A stretch of 64,000 nucleotides of DNA from Micromonospora sp. NBRC 110009 (lineage in GTDB: Bacteria > Actinomycetota > Actinomycetes > Mycobacteriales > Micromonosporaceae). The stretch's first letter is position 1; each line of letters starts with the position of its first letter. The stretch covers positions 4,402,001-4,466,000 of the forward strand of contig NZ_CP130427.1 in assembly GCF_030518795.1 (NCBI RefSeq). The letters are read 5' to 3'. Made by a program: the position numbers and the translations under genes. Below, one piece after another: positions 26,301 through 33,646 of this stretch. Below the pieces are notes generated by a model. The model was not told the DNA's origin and did not search any database. It saw only the letters and a list, made by a program, of their open reading frames with translations.

Positions 26301-28871
26301 ACCGGGCCGACCGACGGCAAGCGGTACGCCCTGGTCGCCGCACCGGCCGGCGGGCTGACCGTCACCGACGGCGAGCTGGCCGGGACGTACACCACCCTGC
26401 CGCTGTGGGCGGAGCGCAACGGGTTGACCGAGGCGCAGCGGCAGGCCTTCCCGCAGCTCTGGGCCTACCACGCCTTCACCCTCGACCCGGCCGACCTGGC
26501 CAAGGTGCCGGCGGCGCTGCGCGGGCAGCTCGTGGTGACCGAACGGGACGCCGAGGGGCAACTGCTCGGCGCGACCGGCGTGCAGATCCCCGGCGTGCTC
26601 GACGACGTCTACCAGGCCGCCACCCAGGCGAAGCTCGGCCCCACGTTCGCCGGCAAGGTGCCCACCCTGGCCGTCTGGGCACCGACCGCCCGCACGGTGT
26701 CGCTCCAGCTCTTCGACTCGCCGGCGGCCGCGCCGAAGACCGTGTCGATGAGCCGCGACGACCGCACCGGCGTCTGGTCGGTGCGCGGCACGAAGGCGTG
26801 GACCGGCAAGTACTACCGCTACCAGGTCGAGGCCTGGCAGCCGGCGGCGCAGAAGATGGTCACCGCCTCGGTGACCGACCCCTACTCGGTGGCGCTGGCG
26901 CCCGACTCGACGCACAGCCAGATCGTCGACCTGAGCGAGCCGGCGCTCGCCCCGGCCGGCTGGACGAACCTGCGCAAGCCGGCGGCGGTGCCGTCGTCGA
27001 AGGCGCAGATCCAGGAGCTGTCGGTCCGGGACTTCTCCGTCGCCGACACCACCGTGCCGGCCGAGCGGCGGGGCACCTATCTCGCCTTCGCCGACCCGGG
27101 CACCGCCGGGATGAAGCACCTGAAGGCGCTCGGCGACGCGGGGGTCAACTACCTGCACCTGCTGCCGGCGTTCGACTTCGCCACCATCCCCGAGAAGCGG
27201 GCCGATCAGGCGCAGCCGGCCTGCGACCTGGCCGCCCTGCCCCCGGACTCCGACCAGCAGCAGAAGTGCGTCACCGCCGTGGCCGACAAGGACGGCTACA
27301 ACTGGGGGTACGACCCGCTGCACTACACCGTGCCGGAGGGCGGTTACGCCGTCGACCCGGCCGGGGCGCAGCGGACCACCGAGTTCCGGCAGATGGTCGC
27401 CGGCATCAACCAGGCCGGCCTGCGGGTGGTCATGGACGTGGTCTACAACCACACCTCGGCCGCGGGCGTCGACCCGAAGTCGGTGCTCGACCAGGTTGTG
27501 CCGGGCTACTACCAGCGGCTGTTGGAGGACGGCACCGTCGCCAACTCGACCTGCTGCGCCAACACCGCCCCGGAGCACGCCATGATGGGCAAGCTCGTGG
27601 TGGACTCCCTGGTCACCTGGGCCCGGCAGTACAAGGTGGACGGCTTCCGGTTCGACCTGATGGGGCACCACCCGAAGGCGAACATCCTGGCCGTCCGCGC
27701 CGCGCTCGACCGGCTCACCGTCGCGACGGACGGCGTGGACGGGAAGAAGATCCTGCTCTACGGGGAGGGCTGGAACTTCGGCGAGGTCGCCAACGACGCC
27801 CGGTTCGTGCAGGCCACCCAGGCCAACATGGCGGGCACCGGGATCGGCACCTTCAACGACCGGCTCCGCGACGCGGTGCGCGGCGGAGGTCCGTTCGACG
27901 GCAACCCGCGGCTCCAGGGCTTCGCGTCCGGCCTCTTCACCGACCCGAACGGGGACGACGTCAACGGCTCGGCGGCGGAGCAGAAGGCCCGGCTGCTGCA
28001 CCAGCAGGACCTGATCAAGGTGGGCCTGACCGGCAACCTCCGCGGCTACCGGTTCACCGACTCGTCCGGCCGGCAGGTCACCGGCGCGCAGGTCGACTAC
28101 AACGGCTCGCCCGGCGGCTACACGGCCGCGCCGGGGGAGGCGGTCACCTACGTCGACGCGCACGACAACGAGATCCTGTACGACGCGCTGGCGTACAAGC
28201 TGCCGCAGGGCACCTCGGCCCAGGACCGGGCCCGGATGCAGGTGATCGCCCTGAGCACGGTGGTGATGGGGCAGGGGACCGGGTTCGTGACGGCCGGCTC
28301 GGAGCGGCTGCGCTCCAAGTCGCTGGACCGCAACTCGTTCAACTCCGGGGACTGGTTCAACCAGATCCGGTGGGACTGCACCCAGGGCAACGGCTTCGGC
28401 GCCGGTCTCCCGCCGGCGGCGGACAACGAGAGCAAGTGGTCGTACGCCAAGCCGCTGCTGGCCGACCCGAAGCTGGTGCCGGACTGCGCGGCGATCGACC
28501 TGGCCGACGCCCGCTACGCGGAACTGCTGGAGATCCGCCGGTCCTCGCCGGTCTTCGGGCTGACCACCGCCGACCAGGTGCAGCAGCGGGTCGCCTTCCC
28601 GCTCTCGGGTGAGCAGGAGACGCCGGGCGTGGTCACCATGACCCTCGACGCCCGCCGCCTGGGCGGGACGTGGAAGTCGATCACGGTGGTCTTCAACGCC
28701 ACTCCGGAGGCGGCGAAGCAGACGGTGGCCGGGCTGCGCGGGGCGAACGTGGCGCTGCACCCGGTGCTGCGGAACTCGGCCGATCCGGCGCTCCGCACGG
28801 CCTCGTTCGACCAGGCCGGCGGCACCTTCACCGTGCCGGCCCGCAGCGTGGCGGTCTTCGTGCAGAGCTGA
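23373..28871 (+). CDS. secreted amylopullulanase (two GH13 domains, CBM41-like modules)
   Basis: 1832-residue secreted glucan hydrolase with both alpha-1,4 and alpha-1,6 activities expected. The signal peptide is within the first ~45 residues. Domain 1 is an alpha-amylase GH13 with Asp331 (GFRLDTVKH), Glu365 (FMFGEVYS) and Asp436 (LGNHDMGR). Two pullulanase-type starch-binding modules follow near residues 740 and 855 (YADWGLYTWGD, YDGWGLHLWDG). A CBM48-like segment lies near 1085, then a pullulanase GH13 with Asp1428 (VDGFRFDLMGHH), Glu1465 (LYGEGWNFGE) and Asp1598 (VDAHDNE). Both active sites look intact. ATG 23373 follows GAAAGG. It probably degrades starch, glycogen or pullulan outside the cell, under maltose/glucose control. 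Confidence 0.94.
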   Translation: MKPPPISRKALLALVSSLVLTLVGVPVAIRQLGADGSDRPATPDVLAAAGAPQWRTEPSAEALLKAGSDSARAEQFYFVLPDRFANGDKRNDSGGLTGDRLSTGLDPTDKGFYHGGDLKGVIDKLDYIEGLGTTAIWLAPIFKNRPVQGTGADVSAGYHGYWITDFTQVDPHFGTNQELTKLVDLAHQRGIKVYLDIIVNHTADVIRYAENKYGYVDKKTAPYRDAQGRAFEDRNYADGTRAFPQVNEKSFPYTPTFASAADATVKVPAWLNDPTMYHNRGDSTFAGENSEYGDFFGLDDLWTERPEVVRGMTDIYGQWIGKAGVDGFRLDTVKHANLDFWPQFTRGINAAAAKAGKPDFFMFGEVYSADQQIESTYVRQGGLPATLDFSFQEAARGYTAAGGSAKTLADVYAKDDLYAARNTDANRLTTFLGNHDMGRIGSFVAAAGGDDASQLRRDELAHQLMFLTRGQPVVYSGDEQGFTGPGGDKDARQDMFASKTADYLDDDLIGTTRTHASDQYDTAHPLYRTISELGKLRQAHPALRDGIQVTRYATDGPGVFGFSRILPTDRTEYVVAVNNAATAQTVSVDTWSAGATFTGIYGGSATATAGADGKLTVAVPAMSAVVLQADRAIPQADAAPQVTVTEPGDAPVATTAAVTAQVTGDPLATVTFAARVAGGKWTLLGSAHHTPYTVHHDLTGLAGGTKIEYKAVVRDGKGRIASARTTGVVGTPAQSASRDWAIVHYQRPAGGYADWGLYTWGDIDPAYQTDWPAGQPFAGEDSFGRFAWVKLKPAAKSVGFLVVDRNGTKDVDQDRTIDVTQTGEVWVKQGDPTLYPTRQAATGEPDPPVDQSTAVIHWRKADGDYDGWGLHLWDGAANPTDWGSPLKPERVDSFGAVFRVPLAAGATGLSYIVHKGDEKDQPDDQRLDFAAAGHEIWLLAGVKGRLLPATTSGVAKDLDITKQKAQWIDRSTVAWQTGPTDGKRYALVAAPAGGLTVTDGELAGTYTTLPLWAERNGLTEAQRQAFPQLWAYHAFTLDPADLAKVPAALRGQLVVTERDAEGQLLGATGVQIPGVLDDVYQAATQAKLGPTFAGKVPTLAVWAPTARTVSLQLFDSPAAAPKTVSMSRDDRTGVWSVRGTKAWTGKYYRYQVEAWQPAAQKMVTASVTDPYSVALAPDSTHSQIVDLSEPALAPAGWTNLRKPAAVPSSKAQIQELSVRDFSVADTTVPAERRGTYLAFADPGTAGMKHLKALGDAGVNYLHLLPAFDFATIPEKRADQAQPACDLAALPPDSDQQQKCVTAVADKDGYNWGYDPLHYTVPEGGYAVDPAGAQRTTEFRQMVAGINQAGLRVVMDVVYNHTSAAGVDPKSVLDQVVPGYYQRLLEDGTVANSTCCANTAPEHAMMGKLVVDSLVTWARQYKVDGFRFDLMGHHPKANILAVRAALDRLTVATDGVDGKKILLYGEGWNFGEVANDARFVQATQANMAGTGIGTFNDRLRDAVRGGGPFDGNPRLQGFASGLFTDPNGDDVNGSAAEQKARLLHQQDLIKVGLTGNLRGYRFTDSSGRQVTGAQVDYNGSPGGYTAAPGEAVTYVDAHDNEILYDALAYKLPQGTSAQDRARMQVIALSTVVMGQGTGFVTAGSERLRSKSLDRNSFNSGDWFNQIRWDCTQGNGFGAGLPPAADNESKWSYAKPLLADPKLVPDCAAIDLADARYAELLEIRRSSPVFGLTTADQVQQRVAFPLSGEQETPGVVTMTLDARRLGGTWKSITVVFNATPEAAKQTVAGLRGANVALHPVLRNSADPALRTASFDQAGGTFTVPARSVAVFVQS

Positions 28872-28881
28872 TCCGACGACG

Positions 28882-28919
28882 ATCCGGCCCCCTGCCACCG
28901 AGGTGGCAGGGGGCCGGAT
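28882..28919. terminator. bidirectional terminator hairpin
   Basis: Perfect 18-bp stem (28882-28899 with 28902-28919) and a very tight 2-nt loop, 11 bp after the amylopullulanase stop and 32 bp beyond the stop of the converging beta-helix gene. Confidence 0.8.
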
Positions 28920-28950
28920 GCTCTGCGTCGATCCGTACGCTGACCGTCGG

Positions 28951-30750
28951 TCAGTTGAAGCAGTCCGGGACGGTGCCGGCGCAGTTGGTGGGGTCGTTGT
29001 TGGTGACGGTGGATTCGTCGTCGAGCTTGACGGTGCCTTCGTTGTTGAGGATGCCGCCGGCGACGCGGTGCTTCTTGGACGAGTCGGTGGCGGTGTTCTT
29101 GGTGACCCGGGTGTTGTCCAGGGTGACCTTGCCCTTGTTGTTGAAGATGCCGCCGCCGTTGAGGGCGGTGTTGCCCTTGATCTCGGTGTCGCGCAGGGTG
29201 AGGGTGGCGTTGTCGTCCTCGCCGTCCTTCTTGTCCTGGTAGCCGTCCTCGATCTTGACGTTGGTGTCGCCGTTGAAGATGCCGCCGCCGAAGCGTCCGG
29301 CGGTGTTGTCGAGGATGTCGCTGTCGGAGATGGTGGCGGTGGCCTCCGTCTTCTCCTTCTTGTCCTGGTCCTTCTTGTCGCTGCCGTTGGAGGACCAGTC
29401 CTTCTTCTTGTCCTCGCCGCCGGTGTTGACGATGCCGCCGCCGTCCTTCTCGGCGTGGTTCTTGGCGACGACGACCTTGTGGAGCTTGAGGTCGGTGTTG
29501 AGGGCGTAGATGCCGCCGCCGCTGTCGCAGGCGGTGTTGCCCTTGATCACGGTGAGGGTGATCGTGACGGTGCCGTCGTTGCTGAACAGGCCACCGCCGT
29601 TCTTGCCGGCCCGGTTGTCCTCGATGACGCTCTTGGACTCTTCCTTGCCGTGGTCGGAGCCGACGATCTCGACGGTGCCGCCCTTGTTGCGGTCCTTGTC
29701 GTGGTCCTTGCGGTCCTTGTCGTGGCCGTCCTTGTCCCAGCTGCTGTTGCCGTAGCTGTTCTTGTCGTGGCCGTCCTTCTTGTTGTCGTGGTCCTTGTCC
29801 TCGCCGTTGGCGATGCCGCCGCCGCTGCGGCCGGCGGTGTTGTCGCTGATCTTGGTGTCCTTGACCTTGAGGGTGCCCTCGTTGAAGATGCCGCCGCCGT
29901 CCTTGCCGGCGTGGTTGTTCTCGATCTTGCTGTCCTCGACCTCGACCCGGCCGAAGTTGGCGATCGCGCCGCCGTTGTTCTCGGCGTTGTTGCCGGTCAG
30001 CTTCACGTCCTTGAGGTGGGCGCTGCCGCCGCGCTCGACCAGCAGCGCGCCGCCGTCGCCCTCGCCGTCGTCCTTCTTGTCCTTGTCCTTGTCCTTGTCC
30101 TTGTCGCCGGACCACGAACCCGAACCCGAGCCCGAGGCCTGCGAGCCCGGTCCGGTCTGCGCGCCCGGCGCGGCCAGGGCCACCGGCGCGGCCGGCGCGG
30201 CCAGGGCCACCGGCGCGGCCTGCACCGCGGCCGGCGCGGCGGCCGGCGCGGTCTGCGGGCCCTGGGCGCCCGGGGCAGCCATGCCGCCGGGTGCACCGGG
30301 GCCCTGCCAGCCCGAGCCCTGCCAGCTGGGGCCCTGCGAGCCGGAGCCCTGCGAGTCGGAGCTCGGCGCCGACCCGTACTTGAACTCGGCGGCGTTGCCG
30401 TCCTTGACGGTGAGGTCCTTCAGCTTCAGGTCACCACCGTCGGCGACCCGGAAGATCCGGAAGGCGTCCTCGGAGTCCCGCTTGATCGTCGAGTCGTTGC
30501 CCTTGATCGTGATGTCTTCCTTGATCGTCGGCAGACCCGTGCCGGACTTCTTGTCGGCGAAGCTCAGCTCGTAGGTGCAGTGCTCGGCCAGCTTCAACGT
30601 GCCGCCATTGTCCCGGTTCGCCAGATCGATCGCCTCGATCAGCTCCTCCTCGTCACAGGGCACCTCCCGCACCCGCCCGTGGTCGTCAAAGTCATCACGA
30701 CGATCCTCATCGTCGCGACCCTTGTCGTCCCGGTCGTCGTCCTTCTTGGC
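28951..30750. repeat. 1800-bp repeat, copy A
   Basis: It matches 31322-33121 without a visible difference, in direct orientation and offset by 2371 bp. The match starts at the stop codon of the gene and ends abruptly inside the N-terminal Asp/Lys-rich linker. The encoded proteins are the same residue for residue across the tract, and the alternative frames also agree, so the identity is at DNA level. Confidence 0.92.
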
Positions 30751-30960
30751 GCCGTCCTTGGTGAGGTGCTGGGCGGTCGACCACTTCACGTCGCCGAGCC
30801 GGTGGGGGCCGGTGGCCCCGGTGGTCGCGTACGCCACGCCGGCGAGGCTGACCGCTCCCGTCAGGCCCACGACGCCGGTGGCGAGCCAGATCCGGCGGCG
30901 CCGAATCGGGGAGATCGTCTCACGGGTGGCGTCATCGTTATTGCGAAGGTAGTTGGACAT
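28951..30960 (-). CDS. parallel beta-helix surface protein, copy 1
   Basis: 669-residue exported protein. The N-terminus RRRRIW followed by a hydrophobic stretch (LATGVVGLTGAVSLAGVAYA) is a signal peptide or anchor. An Asp/Lys-rich linker is next, then VPCDEEELIEAIDLANRDNGG and CTYELS, typical of bacterial polymorphic-membrane-protein-like beta helices. A Pro/Gly/Ala insert and a KDKDKDKDKK tract follow, then about ten helix rungs of the type GGGIxNxGxVxLxxTxIxxNTA. Many rungs carry Asp/Lys-rich loops that could bind cations. ATG 30960 is preceded by GAGAG. Predicted role is a cell-surface adhesin, matrix or carbohydrate-modifying scaffold; I see no catalytic signature. The last 600 codons appear identical to copy 2. 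Confidence 0.78.
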   Translation of the reverse strand: MSNYLRNNDDATRETISPIRRRRIWLATGVVGLTGAVSLAGVAYATTGATGPHRLGDVKWSTAQHLTKDGAKKDDDRDDKGRDDEDRRDDFDDHGRVREVPCDEEELIEAIDLANRDNGGTLKLAEHCTYELSFADKKSGTGLPTIKEDITIKGNDSTIKRDSEDAFRIFRVADGGDLKLKDLTVKDGNAAEFKYGSAPSSDSQGSGSQGPSWQGSGWQGPGAPGGMAAPGAQGPQTAPAAAPAAVQAAPVALAAPAAPVALAAPGAQTGPGSQASGSGSGSWSGDKDKDKDKDKKDDGEGDGGALLVERGGSAHLKDVKLTGNNAENNGGAIANFGRVEVEDSKIENNHAGKDGGGIFNEGTLKVKDTKISDNTAGRSGGGIANGEDKDHDNKKDGHDKNSYGNSSWDKDGHDKDRKDHDKDRNKGGTVEIVGSDHGKEESKSVIEDNRAGKNGGGLFSNDGTVTITLTVIKGNTACDSGGGIYALNTDLKLHKVVVAKNHAEKDGGGIVNTGGEDKKKDWSSNGSDKKDQDKKEKTEATATISDSDILDNTAGRFGGGIFNGDTNVKIEDGYQDKKDGEDDNATLTLRDTEIKGNTALNGGGIFNNKGKVTLDNTRVTKNTATDSSKKHRVAGGILNNEGTVKLDDESTVTNNDPTNCAGTVPDCFN

Positions 30961-31022
30961 CGGAGCTCTCTGCCCTCTCCTTGTACCCGACAAGGTCGCT
31001 TCGCCACGGCGAGGCGGCCTTC

Positions 31023-31064
31023 GCTACAAATCGGTTGTAGCTGCTGAAGACCACCGTATGAGAA
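31023..31064 (-). promoter_or_regulatory. palindromic operator and -10-like box of beta-helix gene 1
   Basis: GCTACAA-ATCGG-TTGTAGC (31023-31041) and CACCGTATGAGAA (31052-31064), separated by 10 bp. On the minus strand the box reads TTCTCATACGGTG, containing the -10-like TACGGT; the palindrome then lies just after the predicted transcription start. The arrangement is repeated before gene 2 with the same 10-bp spacing. Confidence 0.6.
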
Positions 31065-31090
31065 CCTTCTTCACCTCGTGCCCATATACG

Positions 31091-31115
31091 AAAAAAACCC
31101 GCATAAGGGGCGGGT
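31091..31115 (-). terminator. rho-independent terminator
   Basis: On the minus strand, stem ACCCGC/GCGGGT (6 bp, 7-nt loop) is followed directly by seven T. It is one of the few classic U-tract terminators in this GC-rich window. It lies upstream of beta-helix gene 1 and would stop read-through from gene 2. Confidence 0.65.
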
Positions 31116-31263
31116 GAGGTCGCCGGCCGCACGGAGGACCGCAGCACAGCAGCGGTGTCACGGTTGGCGAAGGGTGTCGCGGAGGGCGGAAGCCGCCGGT
31201 CGCTTCCAGACGGCCGTAGTGGTCGAGGACCACGACGAACCCCCCGGCGGTGACGTGGGGGGC

Positions 31264-31306
31264 AGGGGGTCCCTTTCCGCCATGGCGTGGCGGAAAGGGA
31301 CCCCCT
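31264..31306. terminator. strong hairpin after beta-helix gene 2
   Basis: Perfect 18-bp stem (31264-31281 with 31289-31306), loop ATGGCGT, 16 bp beyond the stop of gene 2. Confidence 0.8.
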
Positions 31307-31321
31307 CGGTTATGTGGTGGT

Positions 31322-33121
31322 TCAGTTGAAGCAGTCCGGGACGGTGCCGGCGCAGTTGGTGGGGTCGTTGTTGGTGACGGTGGATTCGTCGTCGAGCTTG
31401 ACGGTGCCTTCGTTGTTGAGGATGCCGCCGGCGACGCGGTGCTTCTTGGACGAGTCGGTGGCGGTGTTCTTGGTGACCCGGGTGTTGTCCAGGGTGACCT
31501 TGCCCTTGTTGTTGAAGATGCCGCCGCCGTTGAGGGCGGTGTTGCCCTTGATCTCGGTGTCGCGCAGGGTGAGGGTGGCGTTGTCGTCCTCGCCGTCCTT
31601 CTTGTCCTGGTAGCCGTCCTCGATCTTGACGTTGGTGTCGCCGTTGAAGATGCCGCCGCCGAAGCGTCCGGCGGTGTTGTCGAGGATGTCGCTGTCGGAG
31701 ATGGTGGCGGTGGCCTCCGTCTTCTCCTTCTTGTCCTGGTCCTTCTTGTCGCTGCCGTTGGAGGACCAGTCCTTCTTCTTGTCCTCGCCGCCGGTGTTGA
31801 CGATGCCGCCGCCGTCCTTCTCGGCGTGGTTCTTGGCGACGACGACCTTGTGGAGCTTGAGGTCGGTGTTGAGGGCGTAGATGCCGCCGCCGCTGTCGCA
31901 GGCGGTGTTGCCCTTGATCACGGTGAGGGTGATCGTGACGGTGCCGTCGTTGCTGAACAGGCCACCGCCGTTCTTGCCGGCCCGGTTGTCCTCGATGACG
32001 CTCTTGGACTCTTCCTTGCCGTGGTCGGAGCCGACGATCTCGACGGTGCCGCCCTTGTTGCGGTCCTTGTCGTGGTCCTTGCGGTCCTTGTCGTGGCCGT
32101 CCTTGTCCCAGCTGCTGTTGCCGTAGCTGTTCTTGTCGTGGCCGTCCTTCTTGTTGTCGTGGTCCTTGTCCTCGCCGTTGGCGATGCCGCCGCCGCTGCG
32201 GCCGGCGGTGTTGTCGCTGATCTTGGTGTCCTTGACCTTGAGGGTGCCCTCGTTGAAGATGCCGCCGCCGTCCTTGCCGGCGTGGTTGTTCTCGATCTTG
32301 CTGTCCTCGACCTCGACCCGGCCGAAGTTGGCGATCGCGCCGCCGTTGTTCTCGGCGTTGTTGCCGGTCAGCTTCACGTCCTTGAGGTGGGCGCTGCCGC
32401 CGCGCTCGACCAGCAGCGCGCCGCCGTCGCCCTCGCCGTCGTCCTTCTTGTCCTTGTCCTTGTCCTTGTCCTTGTCGCCGGACCACGAACCCGAACCCGA
32501 GCCCGAGGCCTGCGAGCCCGGTCCGGTCTGCGCGCCCGGCGCGGCCAGGGCCACCGGCGCGGCCGGCGCGGCCAGGGCCACCGGCGCGGCCTGCACCGCG
32601 GCCGGCGCGGCGGCCGGCGCGGTCTGCGGGCCCTGGGCGCCCGGGGCAGCCATGCCGCCGGGTGCACCGGGGCCCTGCCAGCCCGAGCCCTGCCAGCTGG
32701 GGCCCTGCGAGCCGGAGCCCTGCGAGTCGGAGCTCGGCGCCGACCCGTACTTGAACTCGGCGGCGTTGCCGTCCTTGACGGTGAGGTCCTTCAGCTTCAG
32801 GTCACCACCGTCGGCGACCCGGAAGATCCGGAAGGCGTCCTCGGAGTCCCGCTTGATCGTCGAGTCGTTGCCCTTGATCGTGATGTCTTCCTTGATCGTC
32901 GGCAGACCCGTGCCGGACTTCTTGTCGGCGAAGCTCAGCTCGTAGGTGCAGTGCTCGGCCAGCTTCAACGTGCCGCCATTGTCCCGGTTCGCCAGATCGA
33001 TCGCCTCGATCAGCTCCTCCTCGTCACAGGGCACCTCCCGCACCCGCCCGTGGTCGTCAAAGTCATCACGACGATCCTCATCGTCGCGACCCTTGTCGTC
33101 CCGGTCGTCGTCCTTCTTGGC
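31322..33121. repeat. 1800-bp repeat, copy B
   Basis: Partner of 28951-30750. The base before the stop codon differs between copies (T here, G in copy A). At the other end the copies diverge after the shared CCTTCTTGGC, so both borders are sharp. Confidence 0.92.
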
Positions 33122-33349
33122 GTCATCGCGTTTGCCGTCGCTGGCGTTCTGCGGCACGGCCGCGTGGTTCTCCGCGACGCGCTTCGGGTCGTCGGACTTG
33201 TTGTCCCGAGCAGCGAGGCCACCGAGCGCCGCCAGCCCGACGACGCCGGTCAGCCCGGCCACGCCGGTGGCGACCCAGAGCGCTCGCCGCCTGCTCGTCG
33301 GCGGGGTCATCGGCGCCCCGCCGTCGGAAGTCGTTACGTCGTTGGACAT
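31322..33349 (-). CDS. parallel beta-helix surface protein, copy 2
   Basis: 675-residue protein. Residues ~77 to the end match copy 1. The N-terminus differs but is homologous: MSND start, SRRRALW, then a hydrophobic segment (VATGVAGLTGVVGLAALGGL) and a polar linker. ATG 33349 is chosen for GGAAG five bases upstream; the frame extends to 33598 without support. It shares an operator-like palindrome and promoter box with copy 1. Because the promoters and N-termini are diverged relatives while the rest is identical, gene conversion between old paralogues is more likely than a fresh duplication. Confidence 0.78.
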   Translation of the reverse strand: MSNDVTTSDGGAPMTPPTSRRRALWVATGVAGLTGVVGLAALGGLAARDNKSDDPKRVAENHAAVPQNASDGKRDDAKKDDDRDDKGRDDEDRRDDFDDHGRVREVPCDEEELIEAIDLANRDNGGTLKLAEHCTYELSFADKKSGTGLPTIKEDITIKGNDSTIKRDSEDAFRIFRVADGGDLKLKDLTVKDGNAAEFKYGSAPSSDSQGSGSQGPSWQGSGWQGPGAPGGMAAPGAQGPQTAPAAAPAAVQAAPVALAAPAAPVALAAPGAQTGPGSQASGSGSGSWSGDKDKDKDKDKKDDGEGDGGALLVERGGSAHLKDVKLTGNNAENNGGAIANFGRVEVEDSKIENNHAGKDGGGIFNEGTLKVKDTKISDNTAGRSGGGIANGEDKDHDNKKDGHDKNSYGNSSWDKDGHDKDRKDHDKDRNKGGTVEIVGSDHGKEESKSVIEDNRAGKNGGGLFSNDGTVTITLTVIKGNTACDSGGGIYALNTDLKLHKVVVAKNHAEKDGGGIVNTGGEDKKKDWSSNGSDKKDQDKKEKTEATATISDSDILDNTAGRFGGGIFNGDTNVKIEDGYQDKKDGEDDNATLTLRDTEIKGNTALNGGGIFNNKGKVTLDNTRVTKNTATDSSKKHRVAGGILNNEGTVKLDDESTVTNNDPTNCAGTVPDCFN

Positions 33350-33410
33350 CAGAGCTTCCGCCCTTTCGGTGTCTACCAAAGGGGTCGCACCACCACGGGC
33401 GGGGCGACCA

Positions 33411-33452
33411 GCTACAAACCGGTTGTAGCCTCTGATCGACACCGTATGAGAA
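33411..33452 (-). promoter_or_regulatory. palindromic operator and -10-like box of beta-helix gene 2
   Basis: GCTACAA-ACCGG-TTGTAGC (33411-33429) and CACCGTATGAGAA (33440-33452), 10 bp apart, as in gene 1. The distance from palindrome to ATG is 61 bp, against 62 bp in gene 1. Outside these elements the two upstream regions are dissimilar, so the elements are probably under selection. Confidence 0.62.
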
Positions 33453-33564
33453 GGATCCTCACGACGCGGACGAATCCGAAAAAATCGCGCATTGCACCCA
33501 GACACGATCGGGTGGCGCGTCCCGGGGCAGGACGGCCCGCAACGGCACCGGGCAGCGCAAACGG

Positions 33565-33629
33565 CGACGGGCCCGCCACCGGCGTCGAACGACGACAAAG
33601 GTCGCAGACGCCGGCGGGCGGGCCCGTCG
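33565..33629. terminator. long hairpin 3' of the aminopeptidase gene
   Basis: 22-23-bp near-perfect arms (33565-33586 with 33607-33629) around a 20-nt loop, 17 bp past the stop of the minus-strand aminopeptidase gene. Confidence 0.65.
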
Positions 33630-33646
33630 TGGGTCGTACCCCCCGA

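Noticed and set aside
23349..28898. 1849-codon open frame opposite the amylopullulanase gene
   Set aside because: A GC-driven antisense shadow; the opposite strand has a signal peptide and two full GH13 catalytic triads.
28903..31047. Long plus-strand frames opposite the beta-helix genes (also 31250-35272)
   Set aside because: They are antisense shadows made of Val/Leu/Ala strings and duplicated only because the DNA is duplicated.
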